A stretch of 64,000 nucleotides of DNA from Anaerobaca sp035448545 (GTDB lineage: Bacteria > Planctomycetota > Phycisphaerae > Sedimentisphaerales > Anaerobacaceae). Below the pieces are notes generated by a model. That model saw only the letters and a program-made list of their open reading frames with translations, made no database searches and had not been told where the DNA came from. The stretch lies in contig DAOTJE010000019.1 in assembly GCA_035448545.1 (NCBI GenBank), positions 1-64,000 of the forward strand, given 5' to 3'. Position numbers and translations under genes: made by a program. Positions 34,039 to 42,264 of the stretch are shown piece after piece (positions within the stretch are counted from its first letter, which is position 1; every line of letters starts with the position of its first letter).

Positions 34039-34641
34039 ATGGGCCTGTTCCTGGATATCTTCACGAAGGTGTTTTTCATCCTCTCGCCGTTCTTCTCGGT
34101 CTCGATGTTCCTGCTGCTGTCGGGTGACATGGACCGGCGTACCCGCAACTACTGCGCGCTTCGAACCAGCGTGGCAATCCTGGTCATCTGCTTCGTGGTT
34201 TACTTCTTCGGCAACCTGATCTTCAAGGTCCTCGGCATTACGGTCCCCGCCTTCCAGGTCGGCGCCGGCACGCTGTTGTTCCTGACCGCGATCAACATGG
34301 TCTCGGGCAAGCGGTCGGAGATCGGGCCGGACCGGGAGAGCGATTTCGCGGTGGTCCCGCTGGCGATCCCGATGATCGTCGGGCCCGGCACGATCGGCAC
34401 GGTCCTCGTCCTCGGGATGGAGATCGGCGACACACGGGAGAAGGTCATCGCCGCCGCGGCGATCCTGCTGGCGGTACTGATGATCTCGCTGTTCCTGTTC
34501 CTGGCCGTGCCCATCGGTCGACTGCTGGGCCAGAAGGGCCTGCAAATGATGATGAAGCTCACCGGCCTGATCCTCACCGCCATCGCCGCTCAGATCATCT
34601 TCACCGGCGTCCGCACCTTCCTGAACATCCCCCCTGTCTGA
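34039..34641 (+). CDS. MarC-family integral membrane protein
   Basis: Predicted 200 residues from the ATG at 34039, with GAAGGA 6 bases upstream. An in-frame ATG at 34033 is too close to that site. Six hydrophobic segments are visible, with the family features FFSVSMFLLLSGDM near the start, FQVGAGTLLFLTAINM, and AVVPLAIPMIVGPGTIGTVLVL in the middle. MarC-type proteins are membrane proteins of unknown transport function; they were once thought to affect multiple antibiotic resistance. Confidence 0.88.
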   Translation: MGLFLDIFTKVFFILSPFFSVSMFLLLSGDMDRRTRNYCALRTSVAILVICFVVYFFGNLIFKVLGITVPAFQVGAGTLLFLTAINMVSGKRSEIGPDRESDFAVVPLAIPMIVGPGTIGTVLVLGMEIGDTREKVIAAAAILLAVLMISLFLFLAVPIGRLLGQKGLQMMMKLTGLILTAIAAQIIFTGVRTFLNIPPV

Positions 34642-34736
34642 CGGCCTTATGGTCTGTCGCCGGAGCCCGAGGAGCCCGTTCGGTTCCCGGAACAGGGGTT
34701 CTCGCTGCGTGCGCGCAAGCGATTCGAGCCAGGCCG

Positions 34737-35669
34737 CTATGGGCGTTCTTCGGGATACAGTTGGTCGATGAACCTCCTCGCTTCTTCGTGGCGTCGCAGC
34801 TTTTCCTGCGCCGTGATTACGTTCCGAATGCTGCAAGCGCCGATATGATGAATGTAGCTGGCTCGCGTCCAGGCAATGCGGGCCCCATTCCGCCGCAATC
34901 TCTTGCACAACTCGGTCTCGTTTCCGTAATCAGGCAGATTCGGATGGAAGCCGCCACACTCTTCCCATGTCCGCCGCGGAATAAACAGGGCAAAACCCTC
35001 CACGTGGGGCACCTCTACCAGCGTATCCCGAGACTGTCGGCGGATGTATTTGCCCGCAAAGGCATAGATCTGTTCATTCGTCCAGTAGGGCGCGCATTGA
35101 CGAGCGCGCGGTGCGGCCACTTGGAACGTGCCGAGTGAGGTGCTCGGTCCTACCAGTGCGATCCCGGGATCGGCGGCGAAGGCATTCCAGGCACCACACC
35201 ACGTCCACGGCGTAATGATGGCGTCGGAGTTCAGGAACAGCAGGTACTTCCTCGTCGCCAGCCTGCCTCCCGCCTCGCAGGCACGACTGTGCCTCAAGGG
35301 TCTGTCGTGGCGTATGAGCTTCCACGACATCTTCTCCACGGTCTGTCGTATCAATCTGACGGTCAGCTCCCGGCGAGAACCGTCGTCGACCAGGATCACC
35401 TCCGCATCGCCGCCGTAGCGCTGGATGCTGGACAGACAGCGTGCCGTAACCTCCGGTGCATCGTGGATCGGCACAATGACCGAGAAGTCGCCGCTGGCGA
35501 TTCGTTCCTGTTCCGACTGTTCCGGGGTCTCGCCGATCCGCAGGTCCACACTCAAGATGGCTGCCCGGAATCGACGTGCCAGTTCCCTGACCCCCTCCGG
35601 GATATGTGCACGAATGTCCGCCATGTTCCCCTTGCTCCGCACAAGTCCTCCCATCAGATTCACACTCAT
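34737..35669 (-). CDS. Family 2 glycosyltransferase
   Basis: Predicted 310 residues from the ATG at 35669 (GGAG about 12 bases upstream). A TTG at 35717 or a later ATG (MADIRAHI) are alternatives. The GT-A nucleotide-binding start SVIVPIHDAPEVTARCLSSI, AEVILVDDGS and the LFLNSDAIITPWTW region with the DxD-like metal site are present. Later WEECGGFHPNLPDYGNETELCKRLRRNG has the family ExxLCxR pattern. It probably adds a sugar to a cell-surface glycan or lipid. The acceptor is unknown. Confidence 0.82.
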   Translation of the reverse strand: MSVNLMGGLVRSKGNMADIRAHIPEGVRELARRFRAAILSVDLRIGETPEQSEQERIASGDFSVIVPIHDAPEVTARCLSSIQRYGGDAEVILVDDGSRRELTVRLIRQTVEKMSWKLIRHDRPLRHSRACEAGGRLATRKYLLFLNSDAIITPWTWCGAWNAFAADPGIALVGPSTSLGTFQVAAPRARQCAPYWTNEQIYAFAGKYIRRQSRDTLVEVPHVEGFALFIPRRTWEECGGFHPNLPDYGNETELCKRLRRNGARIAWTRASYIHHIGACSIRNVITAQEKLRRHEEARRFIDQLYPEERP

Positions 35670-35892
35670 GGCCGGCAAGCACTCCGCTTGCACCCTGAGA
35701 CCTTGCTTCTGATCCAATCCATCCGGGTCACTGCACCCTGTATCGGCTGGAACCCCGCAGGGGTGTACTCCGGACCCGTCTCCAGAGCCGGGCAGGTCAC
35801 TTCACCTCCTCGCGCATCACGTCACGCTGGCGCCGACTTGCTTCTTGCTATGGCCGATAGAAAGAGGGCTCGCTGTCCTATTATATCCCTCT

Positions 35893-36246
35893 CGCCACGA
35901 ATCGGGACACGGCCGCCGCCGTCACCGGGCGGACGGACTTCGAGCAGAACACCAGGATGGGGAACTTCACCCGCGCACGTTTATCGGGCACGGCCTCTGG
36001 AGAATCGCCGCCCCCCTGCCGGCAGGCAGCCGGGACAGGCCTCGCTCAAACCGCTCCATCGCGTCAGGAACGCCGGGAACGCCTCGAACCCGGGAATGTT
36101 CCTTGGCTCAGAATCCACAACTGTCTTTGGCCGGCGTGCGTCGCAGCGCCTCGGCCCGGCGAGGCGTTCGCGCAGACCGTACACAGTCCGCAATACAGGC
36201 CACAGTGCGTCACCACCTGGTGTCCGGTCTCGCCCGTGGTGTTCAC
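35893..36246 (-). pseudogene. DUF3795-like gene remnant with several frameshifts
   Basis: On the minus strand, VTHCGLYCGLC (36246 downward) matches the cysteine start of DUF3795 proteins. The next conserved piece, NIPGFEAFPAFLTRW and SEACPGCLPAGG, is in another frame at about 36070-36010, and a third frame holds RARVKFPILVFC near 35950. A short RRAEALRR-like piece between the first two is in yet another frame. The order and spacing fit one DUF3795 gene broken by multiple indels. It is non-functional if the sequence is correct. It lies between the GT2 and CinA-like genes. Confidence 0.5.
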
Positions 36247-36267
36247 TCTCCGTTTTCCGGACAGGTT

Positions 36268-37587
36268 CTACCTGGGTTCAGCCGACTGCTGCACCTTGCG
36301 GCGGAGGCGGTCCAACAGGTGCGTGACGAACCGCGAGCGAGCCAGTTCCCCCGCGCCGCGAAACGCGAGGCGCTCGTTCTCAACTGCGCCGGTCGGCCGG
36401 CGGAATGCCACCTCCACAAAACCATCCTCCTGCAACGGCCCGACGGCCACCGCCCACTGGCTCGCCGCCGCACGAGCGGCCGCCGCAGCCAGCCGTTCCA
36501 CCGCATCCCCGCCGGATGCACTCCAGGCCCAGTTCGCGTCGTGAACATCGAGCAGATGGTGCAGTCGCTCCATGGTGGGCGCAACATAGGCGCCGAGTAC
36601 CGCGTCGCCCGCGCCCTCGGCGCCGTTCAGCGCGGCCGCCACGGTCCCGCCGCTGCCCACTTCCGCCAGCGCGAGCGTCGTACCTCGCGCCCGCAGCAGG
36701 TTGACGACGTGCTGTTCCAGAGACGTCTCATCGTCGGCGTAAATGTACTCACCCAAGTGCGCAACGATCTTCTGCCTGAGCGCATCGAGCCGTTCCTTCT
36801 CCCGCGGCGTGTCATCGGGCAGTGTGAACGTGAAATCAACGCGGCCGCCCTGGAACTGCGACCCGGTCGTGATGTCCGGGTCCAATGTCACGTGCTCCTT
36901 GATCCGCTGATCGATTTCGGATTGACCGAGTCCGACGAAACGCAGCATCAGCGAGCGCCCGGGAAGTCGTGTGCCGAATCGCCGACTCAGGTAAGGAATC
37001 AGCTTGTCGCGGACCATCGGCTGCAGCTCGCCCGGCGGACCGGGCAGCGCCACGATCACACGCCGGTCCGATTCGAAAATCAGGCCGGCCGCCGTGCCGG
37101 TGGCGTTGTCGAGATACGACCCACCCACCGGCGTCTGGGTCTGGCGCCGCAGGTTCGCACGAAGCTGCTCGGGCGCCACGCCGAAACGCCTTGCCATTCT
37201 TTGAATCAGTTCCGGATGCTCGGCCAGCGCGATTCCCGTGAATTCGGAGATCGCCTCACGCGTCACGTCATTATCCGTGGGACCGAGCCCTCCCGTGACG
37301 ATCACCAGCGGCGCCTTGCCCGTGGCGAAGCGAAGGGCTTCTTCCAAATCATCCCGCTTGTCGTCGATGCACATCGACCCGACGCATCGCAGACCCAGCG
37401 GATACAACGTCCGCGTGAGAAAATGCGTATGCCCGTCGGCGTAAGCTCCTGAAAGCAGTTCGCCCCCGGTCACGACGATCACATAGCGGACGGCCTCGAC
37501 CGGCTCGGATGCCGCTGCACCTGCCTGCGGCACAATCGATGCCAGCACGAGGCATGCCAATCCCCATCGGACGATTCGCTCTCGCAT
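36268..37587 (-). CDS. Exported CinA-like protein with degenerate C-terminal domain
   Basis: Predicted 439 residues from the ATG at 37587, with GGAGG 8 bases upstream. Residues 1-26 form a signal peptide (WGLACLVLASIVPQAGAAA), unusual for CinA. A molybdopterin-binding-like domain follows: VTGGELLSGAYADGHTHFLTRTLYPLG, VIVTGGLGPTDNDVTREAISE and VALPGPPGELQPM. The C-terminal CinA (nicotinamide-nucleotide amidase) domain is recognisable, but the ESCTGG active-site motif reads EVGSGG. That suggests loss of amidase activity. The gene is followed closely upstream by a DUF4056 lipoprotein gene. True function unclear. Confidence 0.82.
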   Translation of the reverse strand: MRERIVRWGLACLVLASIVPQAGAAASEPVEAVRYVIVVTGGELLSGAYADGHTHFLTRTLYPLGLRCVGSMCIDDKRDDLEEALRFATGKAPLVIVTGGLGPTDNDVTREAISEFTGIALAEHPELIQRMARRFGVAPEQLRANLRRQTQTPVGGSYLDNATGTAAGLIFESDRRVIVALPGPPGELQPMVRDKLIPYLSRRFGTRLPGRSLMLRFVGLGQSEIDQRIKEHVTLDPDITTGSQFQGGRVDFTFTLPDDTPREKERLDALRQKIVAHLGEYIYADDETSLEQHVVNLLRARGTTLALAEVGSGGTVAAALNGAEGAGDAVLGAYVAPTMERLHHLLDVHDANWAWSASGGDAVERLAAAAARAAASQWAVAVGPLQEDGFVEVAFRRPTGAVENERLAFRGAGELARSRFVTHLLDRLRRKVQQSAEPR

Positions 37588-37630
37588 CTTTCTATCCTCC
37601 ACGACCCTGGTCACGCCGCCGACGAGGCCG

Positions 37631-38791
37631 TCATCCCCCGAGGGCATTGCCTTCCGCGAAAGAGAAACCCCGAGCAATGGCGTCCTGCTCGATGTGGCCG
37701 ATCAGCAGCGGGAAATGGATCGCGGGCTCAAGCCTTCTCGTCCTCCCATCATACTGCGGGAACACGAGTGTCATGATGCGACGCTCCTCCCACACCCTCG
37801 GTTCGATCTCCAGTCGCATCGCAAACCCATATCGCGCGAGGCTGTCGAGAGCAGGAACCGGTAAAGGCCAAGGCTCCGGCTCTTCGCAGGCGGCCAAGGA
37901 TGGGACCAGACGCGGTGTCACATAGCCGTCGTCGATCCCCACATCGAAGTTCCTCTCGTAGATCCACGTGTAATGCCACTGGGCCGAGAACCACCGGCCG
38001 CTCAGCGCCTCGGTAGTCTTGCTGGCCACCTCGGCCGGCTGGACTCCGAGTTCCGCCAGCCGGGCCTGAAGCAACCGTGTTACCGCCTCACTGAACGGAT
38101 GAGCCTGATCTTGGAGAGCGGCCACCGCGATGTGGGTCCCGAGCAGATTGGAGTAGTTGTCTTCCCAGGAGAATGCCGACGGGAACTCGGACTGCCAGAC
38201 CTTGAACCGGTAGCCGAACCACGTGAGGATCTCGTGCCACGTCAGTCCCGTCCAGGCGAGATACTGACCGAGATCACACGAGACCTCCCTGGCGATCCGC
38301 TCGCGTTCGGCGATGTCGAGGTCGTTCCAGTTCTCCGGGTACGTCAGCTCGACGCAGTACAGCGACGGCTCGACCTGCTTGACCTGAAACGAAGTTCGAC
38401 CTTTCTCGATCTGTTCAAGCACAACCGCGGCCAGGTAGCCCGTCCAGTCGGCGGCCTTGCGAACGTGGGAGATATCGACGTGTCCGGCCCGACAGGTGTA
38501 CACGATGCCGCTCTGTTCGGAGGCGTTGAACCGGTAACTGTGGGGTCCCAGGTCGGCGGCGCCGAGGAACCGCACCCCGCGTGTGGCGGTGGCATAGGAG
38601 CCGGGCCGAAGACGAGGCAGCACCCGCGCATCCAGCCCGTTGAAAGTCCAATCGGCAGACGGCCCGATACTGCGGAGCGGATTCTGACGCACCGCCGCCC
38701 CGGCAAACCGGACGGTCTGCCGGCACCCGAGCACGCTCAGCAGAAATGCCGACAACAGGCAAACCCAAAATACGCGGAGAACGCCAGACAT
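37631..38791 (-). CDS. DUF4056-family lipoprotein
   Basis: Predicted 386 residues from the ATG at 38791, preceded by GGGGGT. The signal ends in a lipobox (LLSVLGC). Conserved blocks follow the DUF4056 pattern: GVRFLGAADLGPHSYRF, GIVYTCRAGHVDISHVRKAADWTGYLA, LTWHEILTWFGYRF, FSWEDNYSNLLGTHIA, and VTPRLVPSLAACEEPEPWPLPVP. Function unknown; the H-E and His-containing motifs could bind metal. Its stop is 43 bases before the CinA-like start, so an operon is likely. Confidence 0.78.
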   Translation of the reverse strand: MSGVLRVFWVCLLSAFLLSVLGCRQTVRFAGAAVRQNPLRSIGPSADWTFNGLDARVLPRLRPGSYATATRGVRFLGAADLGPHSYRFNASEQSGIVYTCRAGHVDISHVRKAADWTGYLAAVVLEQIEKGRTSFQVKQVEPSLYCVELTYPENWNDLDIAERERIAREVSCDLGQYLAWTGLTWHEILTWFGYRFKVWQSEFPSAFSWEDNYSNLLGTHIAVAALQDQAHPFSEAVTRLLQARLAELGVQPAEVASKTTEALSGRWFSAQWHYTWIYERNFDVGIDDGYVTPRLVPSLAACEEPEPWPLPVPALDSLARYGFAMRLEIEPRVWEERRIMTLVFPQYDGRTRRLEPAIHFPLLIGHIEQDAIARGFSFAEGNALGG

Positions 38792-39066
38792 TGACACCCC
38801 CGGATCAATACCATTGAGACGGTTGTTCCATAACGGGCGGGCGTATCGTACCCCGGCGCACCGCCGCTGGCAACAGACTCGCGATCTATGCCGCGACCCA
38901 CTGACGCAAGCAGCGGAACTCGAAGGGGGCAAGCCATGACCAGCCATTGTCCAAAGGACCCGGTTCGCCGAGAGATTCCTTGCCGTGGTCGTCCGAGGTT
39001 ATTCAGGCCAGAAGGTGGCTGCCAGCGGACGGTGGACACAGAAGGCGATCCCGGCGTACCTATGCG

Positions 39067-40047
39067 TCATCTTGGCCGGCGGGCCGCCAACGCCCCCGTG
39101 CTTCGACCTGCGTGGGATGGCGGGCGATCGATCAGCTTCTTCATCAGAAGCCATGTGCACCAGCCGAACACCACCATGCCGATGCAGAACAGGCTGTACG
39201 AGATCCTCCAATCAAGGCCTCGCGTTATCATGCTCCATTCCGACATACCCCCGATGCTGGCGATCAGATTCAGAGGCAGAAACACAATGTTGATGAGGGT
39301 GAGGTTTTTCAACAAGACGTTCATGTTGTTGTTCACGATGGTCCCGCGAGCATCCATCAGACCACTCAGGACGGAGCTGTAGATGCCGGCCTGCCGGGCC
39401 GCCTGTGCATTGTCAAGGATGATGTCGTCAAGAACTTCGAGGTGGCGGGGTTGAAAACCATTTTGGGCAGCGATGTTGCGCAGTTTTGCCAGCATGGCGG
39501 CGTTGCCCTCGATCGCATCGACGTAGTACACGAGGCTTTCACTCAGAGAGAACATCTGAAGCAGATGCTTGTTCTCCATCGACACCGTGATCTTCTTCTC
39601 CAACTCGGCGCTGACCTGCTTGATGGCTCTCAGGTGGCCGACAAAATGGCGGACGGTACGAAGGAAGAACGCCAGCATCACATCCTTGACATCACCCACG
39701 TTGCGAAACTCCCGGTCCGCAAAAGACACCTCGTGCGTGGCGCGCAAAAAGGCCAAACGATCCTGAATGAGCACCAAGCCAACGACGCTCACGCCAAGCT
39801 CAATGGAATCGGAGACTGTTGCGTTTTCGGGCACTTTCCAGATAAGCAGCAATCGCCCGTCTGCGAGTTCGAGTCGTGGGATCTCATCGGGGTCGAGGGT
39901 GGAATTCAAGTCGTAGTCGTCAAGCTGAAATCGCTCTTGAATGAGCGCCCGCTCGCGATCATCCGGCGCCACCGCAACCAGAATCTGTCCGCAGTCTTGA
40001 GGCGATTCAACAAGCCGGTTTCCTACATTCTCAAAATGTTTTATCAT
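39067..40047 (-). CDS. CorA-type divalent-cation transporter with GMS in place of GMN
   Basis: Predicted 326 residues. The start at 40047 has GGAGG 8 bases upstream; an ATG 15 bases earlier is less likely. The long cytoplasmic N-terminal domain is followed by stalk helices (AIKQVSAELEKKITVSMENKHLLQMF, NVLLKNLTLINIVFLPLNLIASIGG) and two C-terminal membrane helices, as in CorA. The universal GMN signature appears as G267-M268-S269 (GGMSEWS). GMN is normally essential for Mg2+ selection, so ion specificity may differ or the transporter may be inactive. The C-terminal tail is short and positively charged. Confidence 0.85.
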   Translation of the reverse strand: MIKHFENVGNRLVESPQDCGQILVAVAPDDRERALIQERFQLDDYDLNSTLDPDEIPRLELADGRLLLIWKVPENATVSDSIELGVSVVGLVLIQDRLAFLRATHEVSFADREFRNVGDVKDVMLAFFLRTVRHFVGHLRAIKQVSAELEKKITVSMENKHLLQMFSLSESLVYYVDAIEGNAAMLAKLRNIAAQNGFQPRHLEVLDDIILDNAQAARQAGIYSSVLSGLMDARGTIVNNNMNVLLKNLTLINIVFLPLNLIASIGGMSEWSMITRGLDWRISYSLFCIGMVVFGWCTWLLMKKLIDRPPSHAGRSTGALAARRPR

Positions 40048-40609
40048 GTTGCGCGCCTCCATGACAGGGAATTCATGGCTCGGCAAAACACCGTCCTTGC
40101 CTTCCCCCAAACCCGCATCGGGCACAGGTGACCCGACGCGATCCTCTGGACGGGGCTTCAGCATCAGCGACGGCCTGCGGACCCGGACACCCATCGGCCC
40201 ACATGAGCACTTGGCATGCTACCTCCCGGGTCCAGAGCGCGGCCACTTGACACAGGCAATCTGACGCAAGCCCGACGCTGTGTCAAGACCGAACCGACCG
40301 ATTCCTGGCATAGCGGCATATTCACAGGCCCAACGCAAGATCGTCATCCGAGACTCCGACAGTTGCCCCGGCCGCCGGACGGATGGAATCCAGGACCGGG
40401 CACAAGAACCCTGCCGTCGTTTGGCTTGTTTGGTTGGACCATCGGACGTATGATGTGCACAGATCAACAGAACTACTTTGTCGCTCACCCGAGAAAGGGT
40501 GCCATGAGCAGCAGGCGATCGAGATTGACGCACAGACGTTTGTCGGGGCCCCGTACCCCGATGGGTTCGACCTGCCCAGAGTCTGAAAACCACCGCTAAG
40601 GAAACATCC
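40048..40609. other. Intergenic region with a predicted promoter
   Basis: A good sigma70-type promoter sits at 40426-40454, directed toward the ceramidase-like gene. A stretch at 40500-40586 reads AIEIDAQTFVGAPYPDGFDL before a stop and may be the tail of a lost gene, but I cannot identify it. Nothing else is supported. Confidence 0.45.
40426..40454 (+). promoter_or_regulatory. Predicted sigma70-type promoter
   Basis: TTGTTT (40426-40431) and TATGAT (40449-40454) are 17 bases apart, giving a leader of about 150 bases to the ATG at 40610. It is the only good candidate before the ceramidase-like gene. Confidence 0.5.
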
Positions 40610-41887
40610 ATGGACCATGCTCGATTTCTCCGGCCGGCGTGCATCACAGTGGCAGCCAGCCTGCTGTGGGCCGCGCCGGCGGCAGCCACATTTCGCGCGG
40701 CGATTGCGGTGCGCTGCGTGACGCCCGAGACGCTGCTGCCGGTCTCGGGCGGGGTCGGCCCATCCAGTCCCACGACGAGAAAAGTGGGCGAGCTGACCGT
40801 CCGCGCGATGGTGCTGGAGCGGAATGGGACCCGCGTGGCAATTTGCAGCACCGACTTTCTCGGCTTCCCGGGCGTCCTGTGCGAGAAGGTCCGCGAGCAG
40901 GTCTTCCGCGTGCCGGCCGACCATATCCTGATCGGCGCGACCCATACGCACAGCGCCCCAGACTGCTACGGCTTCCCCGACCAGACGGGCCAGACCTCGT
41001 GCGATCTGGCCTATCTCGACAGCATCTGCTCCGCGCTGGCACAGGCGATCGACGACGCCTCCGCAGACTTGCAGCCAGCGACCGTCAAGATCGCTACCGG
41101 CAACGCCCAGGGCAGGATCGCCTACAATTACTACGCCGAGAGACTGTACGATCCGCGATGTCACGTGCTCCAGGTGCTCGGCCGAGACCGTAAGCCAATT
41201 GCCACGCTCGTCAACTACGCCTGCCATCCCGAAGTGCTCGGCTCGGACCAGGGCATCCTCAGTCCCGATTTCGTCGGACCGCTGTACGACCGAATCGAGG
41301 CGAAAGGAGGCGGCACGGGGATTTTCCTGAACTCCGCGCAGGGCGGCATGGTCACCGCCGACTGCCGCGGGCCGGACGGCAAAGACATTCGGACGTGGGA
41401 CGAGTGCATTCGAATCGGCCATTTGCTGGCCGATGAGGCGCTGCGCATCGTGGGCGATGCGCCGATCCAGGACGATCCCGAACTGCTCTGCAGGAGCGCG
41501 ACCATGCGGCTGCCGGTCGAGAACGACATGCTGCGCGCGGTCGTGCAGCTTTCGCCGCTGGGCTTCCAGCTGGACGACGAAGGCTGTGTTGCGACGCGAA
41601 TCCACGTCGTGAACGTCGGCGACGCCCAGATGGCGACGATCCCGGGCGAGGCGCTGCCCAACATCGGGTACTACCTCAAGCGCAAAATGCACGGCCGGCA
41701 CAACTTCCTGCTCGGCCTGACCAACGACGCCTTCGGCTACATTCTGACCAAAGAGGATTTCGACAGCTTCGATCGGTACGACTACATCACCCGCACCAGC
41801 CTCGGAGAGCGAACGGGCGAGATTCTCGTCACGAGCATCCTCGAACTCGTCAATACCTGTCCGCGTCCGGCCGCCGCAACGCATTAG
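40610..41887 (+). CDS. Secreted neutral/alkaline ceramidase-like hydrolase
   Basis: Predicted 425 residues with a signal peptide (about 1-26). It resembles the N-terminal catalytic domain of neutral ceramidases: LTVRAMVLERNGTRVAICSTDFLG, ILIGATHTHSAPDCYG with the HTHSAP metal motif, LVNYACHPEVLG with the second His, and IFLNSAQGGM. These zinc enzymes hydrolyse amide bonds in ceramides, but many bacterial relatives have unknown substrates. The C-terminal Ig-like domain of full ceramidases is absent, as in other planctomycete homologues. Confidence 0.82.
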   Translation: MDHARFLRPACITVAASLLWAAPAAATFRAAIAVRCVTPETLLPVSGGVGPSSPTTRKVGELTVRAMVLERNGTRVAICSTDFLGFPGVLCEKVREQVFRVPADHILIGATHTHSAPDCYGFPDQTGQTSCDLAYLDSICSALAQAIDDASADLQPATVKIATGNAQGRIAYNYYAERLYDPRCHVLQVLGRDRKPIATLVNYACHPEVLGSDQGILSPDFVGPLYDRIEAKGGGTGIFLNSAQGGMVTADCRGPDGKDIRTWDECIRIGHLLADEALRIVGDAPIQDDPELLCRSATMRLPVENDMLRAVVQLSPLGFQLDDEGCVATRIHVVNVGDAQMATIPGEALPNIGYYLKRKMHGRHNFLLGLTNDAFGYILTKEDFDSFDRYDYITRTSLGERTGEILVTSILELVNTCPRPAAATH

Positions 41888-41914
41888 AGGTCACGTACCC
41901 CCGCCGCCCGCAAC

Positions 41915-42130
41915 TCATGCGGGCACCCCGGCGGCCTTTCGGCCAGGGACCGTCAGCGTATGGACGGCTTCGGCTGAGCGTGGCGTCACCCTGTCACCCT
42001 CGTCGAGGTTGATTTGGCAGGCCAGTGTTGTCGCGTACGGGGCCTTGAAATGCATCGCCACGTCGATCTCCGACGGGGCGCGAAGTGCCCCGACGTACAG
42101 AGTCACCTGTACGGTCGGACGGTCGGGTGT
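41915..42130 (-). pseudogene. Possible remnant of an unidentified gene
   Basis: The minus strand reads VQVTLYVGALRAPSEIDVAM, then HFKAPYATTLACQINLDEGD, then AEAVHTLTVPGRKAAGVPA and a stop at 41915. Codons end mainly in G or C like the neighbouring genes. There is no start or ribosome site, and a repeat cuts off the upstream part. It may be the end of a broken gene; I do not recognise the family. Confidence 0.3.
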
Positions 42131-42160
42131 CCCGGATGCGCATCGCTCGTCGAATCGCCG

Positions 42161-42192
42161 ATCATCAATCAACAATCCATAGTCAATCATCC
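42161..42192. repeat. Dispersed AT-rich short repeat
   Basis: ATCATCAATCAACAATCC and the following ATAGTCAATC resemble the AT-rich intergenic repeats that translate as INNQSSIVN-type words in many environmental genomes. It stands out by low GC in a GC-rich region. Confidence 0.4.
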
Positions 42193-42264
42193 GTTCAGAA
42201 GATAGAATGTCGCCATGACTGATTCGCGAAATCGAACCCTGAACAGCGACAGCGGCGATTCTCG

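Larger units (their letters stand above)
41888..42264. other. Intergenic region with a gene remnant and a dispersed repeat
   Basis: Holds a minus-strand coding-like remnant (41915-42130) and the repeat at 42161-42192. No further gene is supported. Confidence 0.4.

Noticed and set aside
34737..35717. TTG start at 35717 for the GT2 gene.
   Set aside because: It has only a weak ribosome site, and the extra 16 residues do not resemble a GT2 N-terminus; the ATG at 35669 is at least as good.
35845..37452. A 535-codon plus-strand frame opposite the CinA-like gene.
   Set aside because: Arg- and Gln-rich shadow sequence; the minus strand carries clear CinA-like domains and a strong ribosome site.
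40500..40586. Short plus-strand peptide ending AIEIDAQTFVGAPYPDGFDL, thought to be a gene tail.
   Set aside because: No start, no upstream homologous part and no family that I can name; left as a comment only.
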